From positions 124,001 to 188,000 of the forward strand of contig JABCZL010000008.1 of NCBI GenBank assembly GCA_013289685.1: a stretch of 64,000 bases of DNA. Reading direction: 5' to 3'. Shown here piece by piece: positions 8,901-15,426 of the stretch. Position 1 is the stretch's first letter. Each line of letters opens with the position of its first letter. Position numbers and translations under genes: made by a program. This stretch comes from Acidobacteriota bacterium. GTDB lineage: Bacteria > Acidobacteriota > Terriglobia > Terriglobales > Acidobacteriaceae. A model generated the notes under the pieces. The model had not been told where the DNA came from and did not search any database. It saw nothing but the letters and a program-made list of their open reading frames with translations.

Positions 8901-9602
8901 CTGCAGGTTTACTGGGACAGCATTCAGATCGACCGTACGGAACAGGTAGCGCCGCCGTCTCGGCGGCTGTCCGGCGGGCGACTCGCCCGGGCCGCCGGGG
9001 AGCAAAGTGAAGCCAATGAGTGCTACGCTGCTGGCCAGGGCGTGGGCGGGACGCCCACGCGACAGCCGGCGGGACGCCGGCGCTACGATTATTGCTTGAC
9101 CTCAATGCCCTTGGTGCACGCCGATCTCGAATTCCACGGATATCCGCTCAAGATCGAGGGCACTCCCGCTGGCAACGTGCAATATGTTTATGAGACGGTG
9201 AGTGCGACCGGGCCCTACACGCGTCCCTCGGGAACCTACACGCGTTATGGCGACGTCCTGCCGCTATTGACCGCAACCGATGACAAGCTCGTCGTGTTCG
9301 GCTCGGGCGATGAAGTTCGGCTCGACTTCGATCCTTCCAATCTGCCCGCGCTTCCGAAAGGTTGGGTGCGCGACTATTTCTTTGCGGCCAATGGTTACGA
9401 AAAAGACATGGACTTCTACGCGGCGGAAGGGAATTACGTCGCCCCGCTGCCCTTCCTCAGTATGGGCGAATATCCTTATCCGCCGAAGAAATCCTTCCCG
9501 CTCGACGATGCGCACGTGAACTATCTGCTCGAGTACAACACGCGGCACATGTCGGGAAACGAGCAGCGTGGATACTGGTTCGACTACGGCGATGCAAAAT
9601 AG
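5970..9602 (+). CDS. TPR-VCBS-ASPIC/UnbV protein with large C-terminal domain and two in-frame repeat inserts
   Basis: About 1,210 residues. A signal peptide is followed by TPRs (about 30-200; for example the WYNLGMLAKNTGDAPAAIDAF unit), then FG-GAP propeller blades with DYDNDG-type loops (about 230-600), an ASPIC/UnbV module (about 600-715; NHWLRLSLKG, SNGYLGQNS, VRMLWPTGVLQDE), and a C-terminal region of nearly 490 residues that I do not recognise. It probably works with the two upstream genes; a repeat-filled 200-bp gap separates them. Two stretches look foreign: about residues 760-790 (a repeated hairpin plus heptamers) and residues 993-1039 (exactly 141 nt of nested palindromes, Arg/Gly/Ala-rich). 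Both keep the frame. ATG 5970 is preferred over the adjacent GTG 5967. Confidence 0.86.
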   Translation: MNPRIAAALVATLLAAVGLIAPESKPNPIEAARLNNLGVAYMNQQLFEKGLKEFQQAAEADPKLAIARLNMGVAYLNLQKIDEAKAALEDTLKQDPENPNAWYNLGMLAKNTGDAPAAIDAFKRVVEIDANDADTWYFLGSAYVQAKQFPEAIDAFERALKLNQHHASAEFGLSRAYQQSGDVDHAREHLKKFQYITQNKIGAPMSLAYGEQGQYSRAVESPSAVLKAPAPIKVRFVDVTREAGLIGKGPEPSRANQFLGYLGHGACFLDYDNDGKIDIFVAAGGMGGGISLYHNLGNGKFEDVTKKAGLDPKLEGAGCTAGDYDNDGWSDIVLTGNDDVRLFHNRKDGTFEDVTADANVGANDLNLGVTFIDYDHDGDLDLLVTRSGDKAEWGDMFRNNGDGTFTDVSEKLGFWEMGSSGGEAAIGTDYNNDRAVDILVPGLGPSILQNQREGKFLLQKPWSSDMPAPVRGAAVLDFDHDGWMDTAFTHDGWTNGQSITLWRNEKGKLARRVDFPKVEWLKGWGIAAFDYDNDGWVDLVAVGETKDGKGEIKLFRNLGPDGFKDVTVDVGLDKIQLKDPRAIITGDYDGDGATDLLITQNHGPAVLLRNEGGNQNHWLRLSLKGLADNKSAIGTKVEVFAGGNRQKFEIYGSNGYLGQNSTDIVVGLGDSKEADIVRMLWPTGVLQDEIQIAGDKQQNFQEIDRRGSSCPTLFVWNGERYEFVADMLGAGVVGHWVGPGQRDVPRPVEWIKIDRAAIREKGNQNPHFSQSTREMGHPGSAEVQRPRSDAGLLSFRFMEPLEEAVYLDQVRLLAVDHPVDVDVYPNEYFASNPPYPPFKVVVSRDARPPAGAWDDHGHDVLPYLRAHHYFGDFALTQFQGFAQPHSLTLDLGEAYRGGPLWLLLHGEVEYFSANSMYAASQAGIEAISPYVEALGASGQWKRVIDDMGFPAGGPRTMTADLTGKLPPGTRKIRITTNLQVYWDSIQIDRTEQVAPPSRRLSGGRLARAAGEQSEANECYAAGQGVGGTPTRQPAGRRRYDYCLTSMPLVHADLEFHGYPLKIEGTPAGNVQYVYETVSATGPYTRPSGTYTRYGDVLPLLTATDDKLVVFGSGDEVRLDFDPSNLPALPKGWVRDYFFAANGYEKDMDFYAAEGNYVAPLPFLSMGEYPYPPKKSFPLDDAHVNYLLEYNTRHMSGNEQRGYWFDYGDAK
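8257..8336. repeat. In-frame hairpin repeat plus three heptamers
   Basis: ATCAAAATCCCCAC, then TCTCGCAAA, then CGAGAAATGGGGCACCC forms a hairpin nearly identical to the intergenic copy at 19065-19110. It is followed by the heptamers GTCCAAC, GTCCGAG, GTCCGAC (8316-8336), which match the array at position 9. The stretch is read through as protein without breaking the frame of the TPR/VCBS/CRTAC gene. Confidence 0.75.
8946..9086. repeat. 141-bp nested palindromic element inserted in frame
   Basis: The ends GTAGCGCCGCCGTC and GACGCCGGCGCTAC are inverted repeats with one mismatch in 14. Inside are perfect hairpins such as GCGTGGGCG/CGCCCACGC. The length is exactly 47 codons, so the host gene stays open. 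The encoded peptide is rich in Arg, Gly and Ala, unlike its surroundings, and interrupts an otherwise beta-rich region. Confidence 0.8.
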
Positions 9603-9686
9603 AGCCCGGCCCAGCCTAAAAGGGCGCATATGGAAACGTTTTAATATTGACAATTTCGCCTCACCCATAATCCAATAGCCGGACCC

Positions 9687-11069
9687 ATGGAAAACACTTC
9701 TGCGTCCTCCTCCGCCGCACCTCGGCTTCGCCGCACGCTCACGCTTTGGGACCTGATTTTCTACGGAATCGTTCTCATCCAACCCATTGCGCCGGTGCCT
9801 TTGTATGGCGTGGCGCAGAAACTTTCCGACGGCCACTTCGTCACCATCATTCTGATTGTGCTCGTTGGCATGCTCATAACCGCGGTCAGCTATGGACGCA
9901 TGGGCGCGCTGTATCCACAAGCGGGATCGGCCTACACCTATGTCGGCAAGGGACTCAACCCGCATCTCGGTTTCCTCGCTGGCTGGGCAATGATTCTCGA
10001 TTACCTGCTGCAACCGCTCATCAACACGGTCTGGATTGCGACTGCGCTTCACGAGCGTTATGTGCAGCAAGTTCCTTTTATGGTGTGGGCTTTGCTGATC
10101 GCGGGCGTCATGACGGTGCTGAACCTGATTGGTGTGAAGGCTTCGGCAAAGGCGAACAAGGTGCTCCTTGCGGTGATGTCGGTGGTGGTGGTGGCTTTTG
10201 TTGTGCTGGCGCTGAAATATCTGTATGGCGGCCAAGGGTGGGCAGGACTGTTTTCCTTACAGCCGATCTACGATCCGAAGACGTTCGATGTTCACAAGAT
10301 TCTGAAGGCGAGTTCGTTCGCTGCGTTGACTTACATCGGCTTCGACGGCGTGACTACGCTCGCCGAAGATGTGGAAAATCCGAAACGGAACGTTCTGCTG
10401 GCGGTGGTGTTGACCTGCATTTTTGCCGGTGTTTGCAGCGGGATTGAAGCGTACCTCGGAGCCCGCGTCTGGCCGGACTGGCATACGTTTACGAATTTTG
10501 AAACTGCATTCATGGATATATGCAACCGCGTCGGCGGGAAGGTAATGTTCAACGCCATGGCCGCGATCTTGATTGTTGCGGCGTTTGGCAGCGGACTGAC
10601 CGGGACTCTGGGCGCGGCGCGGCTGCTGTTTGGCATGGGACGTGACAATGTGTTGCCGAAGGGCTTCTTCGGGAAACTCAAGCCCGGAACGAGCACTCCG
10701 ACCAACAACATTCTTCTGATTGGCGGGCTGTCGTTTACTGGAGCCGTTCTCTTGTATCACATCGGCAATGCCTACGAGCATGCAGCCGAACTCCTCAACT
10801 TCGGCGCGTTCCTTGCCTTCATGGGTGTGAACCTGGCGTGTTTCTGGCAGTTCTCGGTTAAGGTGCGGGCGGGATATCGGCGACGGCTTCTGGTCGACGC
10901 TTTCTTACCGCTCATTGGTTTCCTGGTCTGCACCTACTTTTGGTGGAATCTGAATTCGCTGGCCAAGACCGTGGGTGGGATCTGGTTTGCAGTCGGAATT
11001 CTCTATGTGGGATACAAGACGAACTGGTTCCGCTCCGCGCCCGTGATGATTGATTTCAGCGATTCGTAG
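9687..11069 (+). CDS. APC-superfamily amino acid/polyamine permease
   Basis: The 460-residue product has about 12 hydrophobic segments and the APC signature in the first helices (LTLWDLIFYGIVLIQPIAPV, then GSAYTYVGKGLNPHLGFLAGW). It is expected to move an amino acid or polyamine across the inner membrane with protons or by exchange. The sequence around residues 225-250 (SFAALTYIGFDGVTTLAED) is the conserved substrate-region helix of the family and resembles putrescine-importer-type members, but substrate cannot be fixed from sequence. It ends 14 bp inside the 3' end of the convergent AraC gene. Confidence 0.88.
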   Translation: MENTSASSSAAPRLRRTLTLWDLIFYGIVLIQPIAPVPLYGVAQKLSDGHFVTIILIVLVGMLITAVSYGRMGALYPQAGSAYTYVGKGLNPHLGFLAGWAMILDYLLQPLINTVWIATALHERYVQQVPFMVWALLIAGVMTVLNLIGVKASAKANKVLLAVMSVVVVAFVVLALKYLYGGQGWAGLFSLQPIYDPKTFDVHKILKASSFAALTYIGFDGVTTLAEDVENPKRNVLLAVVLTCIFAGVCSGIEAYLGARVWPDWHTFTNFETAFMDICNRVGGKVMFNAMAAILIVAAFGSGLTGTLGAARLLFGMGRDNVLPKGFFGKLKPGTSTPTNNILLIGGLSFTGAVLLYHIGNAYEHAAELLNFGAFLAFMGVNLACFWQFSVKVRAGYRRRLLVDAFLPLIGFLVCTYFWWNLNSLAKTVGGIWFAVGILYVGYKTNWFRSAPVMIDFSDS

Positions 11070-11847
11070 TGGCGTGAGTCGCGAAGTAACGGCCGGGCGT
11101 AGTCCCCAGCGTCTTCCTGAACATGGCGATGAACGCGCTGGGCGTGCTGTAGCCGGTTTCCAGGGCGGCATGTGTGATTTTTTCGCCTGCGGCGAGCAGT
11201 TGCAACGACCGCATCAGGCGGAGTTGCTGCCGCCACTTTCCCAGCGACAGGTGCGTCTCTACCTGGAATAGCCGCTCGATCGTTCTCTTGCTCGCTCCCG
11301 CCTGCTTGCAGACCGCATCCAGCGAGCACTGCTCACTCGGATCGCGCTGCAGCGCCTCGGCTACCCGGACCGCTCTTGGATCCGCTGGACTCGGGAGTTG
11401 TAGCGGTATTGCCCTTACCATCCCCAACTGATCGACGATGACAGCGATGAGACGGGCCTGAATCTTCGATCGCAGGTTCAGGCGCGGATACGTGCACGCA
11501 TGCAGAATCAGTTCCTGCAGAACCGGCGAAACATTGACCACGCAGCAGGTTCGGGGAAGGCGTCGAACCAGCCGGGCCCGAAAGTAGATCGTCCGCATCG
11601 ATACCGCGCCCGACATGACAATGCTGTGAGGAATCCGCGCCGGAATCCAGACGGCCCGTTGCGCCGGGACAATCCACGCGGCCTCGCTGGTTCGCACCGT
11701 CATCACTCCTCGGCACGCGTATACCAGTTGATCCTCGGGATGAAAATGCTCAGGAATGGCGTGGCCGTTCACGAAGTCGTACGCGAGTGTCGTCACCGCG
11801 GAGGGAAAAGCCGGGCACGCCTCCGGAGTTTGTCGTATTCGCGACAT
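11056..11847 (-). CDS. AraC-family transcriptional regulator
   Basis: 263 residues. The N-terminal half has a cupin-like sensor (HFHPEDQLVYACRGVMTV, about residues 38-58), and the C-terminal hundred residues carry the double helix-turn-helix of AraC proteins (ASKRTIERLF and ALETGYSTPSAFIAMFRKTLG, then PGRYF). It is divergent from the VOC gene across a 98-bp gap and convergent with the permease; either could be a target. The gene's first codons overlap a small palindrome (TGTCG, 6 nt, CGACA; 11831-11846) that might be an autoregulatory site. Confidence 0.88.
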   Translation of the reverse strand: MSRIRQTPEACPAFPSAVTTLAYDFVNGHAIPEHFHPEDQLVYACRGVMTVRTSEAAWIVPAQRAVWIPARIPHSIVMSGAVSMRTIYFRARLVRRLPRTCCVVNVSPVLQELILHACTYPRLNLRSKIQARLIAVIVDQLGMVRAIPLQLPSPADPRAVRVAEALQRDPSEQCSLDAVCKQAGASKRTIERLFQVETHLSLGKWRQQLRLMRSLQLLAAGEKITHAALETGYSTPSAFIAMFRKTLGTTPGRYFATHATTNR

Positions 11848-11945
11848 TTATTGTCATAATAGCGAAAGATAGCAATTCGAGCAATGCTGTAAGGTGCAAG
11901 TGATTCGGGATACGCGCCGCGCCGCAGCGGCACCAGGAGGATTGT

Positions 11946-12326
11946 ATGCTTGGGTCCACCAACATCGTGGCTTTCGTGCCGACCAGGGATGCCGACAAGG
12001 CTAGAGCCTTCTACGAGGGCGTGCTTGGCCTGCGCTTCATCAACGATGACGGCTTTGCGCTGGTGATGGATGCCAACGGAATCATGATCCGGGTCGCAAA
12101 GGTGGGAAAAGAGTTTACTCCGGCGCAGTTCACGATTCTCGGCTGGCAGGTGTCTGGGATTGAAAACATGGTGCGGGCGCTGCACAACAAGGGCGTCCAC
12201 TTCGAAGTCTTCGGATTCTTCAAGCAGGACGAACTCGGAATCTGGACCGCGCCCACGGGAGACAAAGTCGCGTGGTTCAAGGACCCTGACGGCAATATCC
12301 TCTCGGTTTCGCAGCACGTGCAATAG
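11946..12326 (+). CDS. VOC-superfamily (glyoxalase/dioxygenase-like) protein
   Basis: 126 residues with the single beta-alpha-beta-beta-beta VOC pattern: NIVAFVPTRDADKARAFYEG at the N-terminus and a typical end, WFKDPDGNILSVSQH. A strong Shine-Dalgarno (AGGAGG) stands seven bases before the ATG. The exact activity (lyase, resistance or dioxygenase) cannot be assigned. It lies divergent from the AraC regulator, which suggests possible regulation by it. Confidence 0.85.
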   Translation: MLGSTNIVAFVPTRDADKARAFYEGVLGLRFINDDGFALVMDANGIMIRVAKVGKEFTPAQFTILGWQVSGIENMVRALHNKGVHFEVFGFFKQDELGIWTAPTGDKVAWFKDPDGNILSVSQHVQ

Positions 12327-12335
12327 GAATGGTGT

Positions 12336-12392
12336 AATTGGATGATCAACTTGAGATCACAAATTGTGATCTCAAGATTCGATCTTCCAATT
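12336..12392. repeat. Large hairpin between convergent genes
   Basis: Perfect 13-bp arms CTTGAGATCACAA and TTGTGATCTCAAG around one base (12350-12376), flanked by outer arms AATTGGA and TCCAATT. It sits between the converging VOC and GH2 genes, where a bidirectional terminator would be expected; the sequence around it is AT-rich. Confidence 0.7.
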
Positions 12393-12427
12393 ACTCAATT
12401 TCCCCAATTCCACAACTACCAAATTTC

Positions 12428-15121
12428 TCACTCCACGTTCCAGCCGCTAACCTCGACCACCGGTTTCGCTGCCCCCAATTCGCTGGCGCGATACGTCGCC
12501 GTCACTTCGCGCTTCTCGCCCGGCATGAGGGAAATGTAATTGTCTTCCCAGACCACCGGGAGAATCTCTTCTCCCTTCACACCTTTGACGACTTTTAGGC
12601 GCACAAAGAAGGCGAGACTCTTGCTCGGGTTCTGAAGAGTCACGTGGGTCATTTCTTCCTCGTCTTTGCGCTCGCTGTGGTCGGTGACTTTCAGTTTCAC
12701 TTTGGGCAGTTGTGAGAGCGCGGTGAAGTCCGCGTAGGATGCCGTCGGAGTCATCCACCAGTTACTCTTTGCCCAGTCGAGCGTTTCGGGCTTGGTGGAA
12801 AGCCAGTAGAAATTCGAGCCGACAAGTTTGCCGGTGGAATCCTCCAGGCGCAGAGCGAGGAAATACGTGGGGCTCAGTCCAGCGACGTCGGGCAATGCGA
12901 AAATCTTCGCAGTGCTGTCAGCCGGAGCATCGACCGTATTCGATTGCGTGAACTTCTCGGTCGCATCAAGATTGTAGATTTTCGTGGTGAGCTTCAGCCC
13001 CTTGACATCTTCATACTGGCTGCTGACCACCCAGATCGAATGATCGTCATAGCCGTAAACCGGATGCAGGGCTTCCATGGCGCGCTTGGCGCCGAAGTAT
13101 CCGCCGCCGGGACGCAGGTAGTAATCGTATAGGTGCCAGATCATCGACGGCCAGGCGTTGTTGAGCATCCACTGAATCACGCCGGTCGCCTGATATTTGT
13201 TGCGGCTGTAGGCCTCATACATCGCCCGCACGCCCTCGTAAGTCTGCATCTGCGACTTGATGGCAAAATCTTCCACGTTGTCAGATTTGCCGTAGCGGTT
13301 AGCCAGGGCGTCGCTGAATACGCCAATGGTTTTAAACTCGCCGCCACCGGCGTGATAGTTCCAAACGTCGTCGATGGGCCACATGTGGTCTTTGCCCACC
13401 ATGGCGCGAATACTTTCGACTGGCGGGACAGCCGGTCCCATACTGGTTTCGGTGTTGAAGCCGTAGGCGCCGCCACAGCCTCCGGGATTGCACAGCTTGC
13501 GGCCCGGTTGGCCTTCGGGCGTGTCGACCTGCCAATAGCTGGGAGCTACATACTCGTAGGGCCCGCTCATCTTGACGCCGCTGTTGCCGGTGACGCTGGT
13601 CTTCTTTCCAGTCGCCGATGAGACCACGGGATTGGGCCAGAACAAATCTTTCTCCACGTCGAGATACATCTGTTCGACGTCGGGCGGAGGGGCGTTGTCG
13701 CTGCCGTTCAGCCACATGACGATGCTGGGATGGCTGCGCAGGCGGTAGATCTGGTCGCGCAGGGACTGTTTGGCGATTTCAAAATCTTCAGGCTTCCAGC
13801 GCGGCCAGCGCTCCCAAAAGTCGCAGCAGCACCATCCGGCCATGACCAAAATGCCCTGACGATCGGCCAGGTCGAAGAATTCCTGGGTCTCGAGTTTGCC
13901 TTCAAGGCGGACGGTGTTGAGTCCCATATCGCGGACGTAGCGGAACTCGTCGTGCAGGCGCTGAGAACTTTCGCGGAGCATCAGGTCGGGAGTCCAACCG
14001 CCGCCGCGAATCAGAATGTTCTTTCCGTTGATGTGGAACGCGCGCCCGCCGATGGCGTTCAAGTCAGAAGTAATTTCACGAATGCCGAACTCGGTGGCGG
14101 AATGGTCGCTGACCGCGCCGTTGACCTCAACCTCCATGTGCAGAGGATGGAGATTGGGCTTGCCCATCTGCGCAGGCCACCACAGTCGCGGGTTCGAGAA
14201 AACGAGTTGCTTGAATTTGTCGGGAGTGAAAGTGACGTCTTTCGATTCGTTGGGTGCAAGTTCCACATCCTGTTCGAACTTGATGCTCTCGATCTGGCCC
14301 TTCACCTTGCCCTTGGCCGGCTGATTCGTGCCGTTCTTCACTTGGGCGGTGACCGTCAGCTGCGCGGAATCGTTGGTGGGCATGTTCAGTTTCGATACGA
14401 CTGTAGGGTAGCGCAGCGCCACCGGGCCGCTGTACGTGAGGTTTACATCGCGCCACAGCCCCATATTCTTGTCAGGCGGCGCGGGATTCCAGTCGACGAA
14501 CGTAATGGCGAGATCGTGTTCGGTGGGGGAATAGACCTGGACTGCAAGCACGTTCTCAGCGCCAGGTTTGGCAGCGTCGGTCACATTGAATTCGTAAGTC
14601 CGCCAGGCTCCAGCCACGTCATCAGACTTGGCGATCTCCTTGCCGTTCAGAAAAATGTTCGCCCGGTAGTTAATGCCGTCGAACTTCAGCCAAACAGTCT
14701 TGCCCTTGTAGGATGCCGGGACCGTGAATTGCTTGCGGTACCACCACGAGACCGCGTAGGGGCTGTCGGGCGCCATGGCGATGTTGGAGAAATTCTGGCC
14801 GATGGGATAGTTCATGCCCGGGTAGTCGCGCAGGTTCGTGCCGAAGAGAGGATCGGCGAAAGTCTTGTCCTTGACCAGCGCGGCGACGACAGTGGTGGGC
14901 ACGGTCGCTTCGTGCCATCCCTTCGGGGCGAACTGCGGCGTCGAGATGACTTCTCCCTTGGCTTCGACCTTGGCTGAGGTTTGCAGAGACCAGCCCTCGC
15001 GCAGGACTAACTTGGCTTCTCCTGCGTTCGTCGCGGCTGGGTTCTGGGCCAGAAGGGATGAAACCAGGAGGAATTGAATCACAACGAGAAGAGTGACTGC
15101 CGACAGCTTGCCTGAGTTCAT
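12428..15121 (-). CDS. GH2 exo-beta-D-glucosaminidase-like glycoside hydrolase
   Basis: About 897 residues with a signal peptide (hydrophobic core LLVVIQFLLVSSLLA, cleaved after LLAQ). It has the GH2 order: sugar-binding domain (WYRKQFTVPASYKGKTVWLKFDG), Ig-like domain, TIM barrel, then beta domains. The barrel has WLNGSDNAPPP, the Ser-Asp form of the acid/base motif seen in CsxA-type glucosaminidases where other GH2 enzymes have Asn-Glu, and GFNTETSMGP with the nucleophile Glu. Chitosan-oligosaccharide cleavage is therefore the best guess, by family knowledge. The start is the ATG after AGGAGCACC; a second in-frame AGGAGCAAC-ATG lies 15 bp upstream (15136). Confidence 0.85.
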   Translation of the reverse strand: MNSGKLSAVTLLVVIQFLLVSSLLAQNPAATNAGEAKLVLREGWSLQTSAKVEAKGEVISTPQFAPKGWHEATVPTTVVAALVKDKTFADPLFGTNLRDYPGMNYPIGQNFSNIAMAPDSPYAVSWWYRKQFTVPASYKGKTVWLKFDGINYRANIFLNGKEIAKSDDVAGAWRTYEFNVTDAAKPGAENVLAVQVYSPTEHDLAITFVDWNPAPPDKNMGLWRDVNLTYSGPVALRYPTVVSKLNMPTNDSAQLTVTAQVKNGTNQPAKGKVKGQIESIKFEQDVELAPNESKDVTFTPDKFKQLVFSNPRLWWPAQMGKPNLHPLHMEVEVNGAVSDHSATEFGIREITSDLNAIGGRAFHINGKNILIRGGGWTPDLMLRESSQRLHDEFRYVRDMGLNTVRLEGKLETQEFFDLADRQGILVMAGWCCCDFWERWPRWKPEDFEIAKQSLRDQIYRLRSHPSIVMWLNGSDNAPPPDVEQMYLDVEKDLFWPNPVVSSATGKKTSVTGNSGVKMSGPYEYVAPSYWQVDTPEGQPGRKLCNPGGCGGAYGFNTETSMGPAVPPVESIRAMVGKDHMWPIDDVWNYHAGGGEFKTIGVFSDALANRYGKSDNVEDFAIKSQMQTYEGVRAMYEAYSRNKYQATGVIQWMLNNAWPSMIWHLYDYYLRPGGGYFGAKRAMEALHPVYGYDDHSIWVVSSQYEDVKGLKLTTKIYNLDATEKFTQSNTVDAPADSTAKIFALPDVAGLSPTYFLALRLEDSTGKLVGSNFYWLSTKPETLDWAKSNWWMTPTASYADFTALSQLPKVKLKVTDHSERKDEEEMTHVTLQNPSKSLAFFVRLKVVKGVKGEEILPVVWEDNYISLMPGEKREVTATYRASELGAAKPVVEVSGWNVE

Positions 15122-15384
15122 GGTGCTCCTAATCATGTTGCTCCTAATCAATGTATTCAATCGAATTGCGGTTCGTGCAGCGTGCGAACCGTTGCGGTCA
15201 AGTTCGCGGAAAAATGTCCCCGTGAATGGATAACATTTATATTAATACGTTTCAATAGCGGAGTTTTGCAGCATTGTGGATTCTCTGGCTCGGGACCCAT
15301 CTGAAAGCGACCCCAGTCTTTACCCAGGCAGTTCAGGGATGCTTGCCAATCGGATGCCGTCCGGCGAAGGTGGCCGGGCTGGTT

Positions 15385-15390
15385 TATAAT
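15385..15390 (+). promoter_or_regulatory. Possible -10 box of the ppiD-malQ unit
   Basis: A perfect TATAAT followed by TAAAA, 36 bases before the ATG at 15427, in an AT-rich patch of a GC-rich gap. No convincing -35 at the right spacing is visible. The rest of the 265-bp gap between the divergent GH2 and PpiD genes holds no other gene. Confidence 0.35.
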
Positions 15391-15426
15391 TAAAAATTCG
15401 CCTCTCTACTCTGGAGTGATAAGACA

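Noticed and set aside
13730..14977. 415-codon plus-strand frame inside the GH2 gene
   Set aside because: Shadow of the GH2 gene; no domain or start signal.
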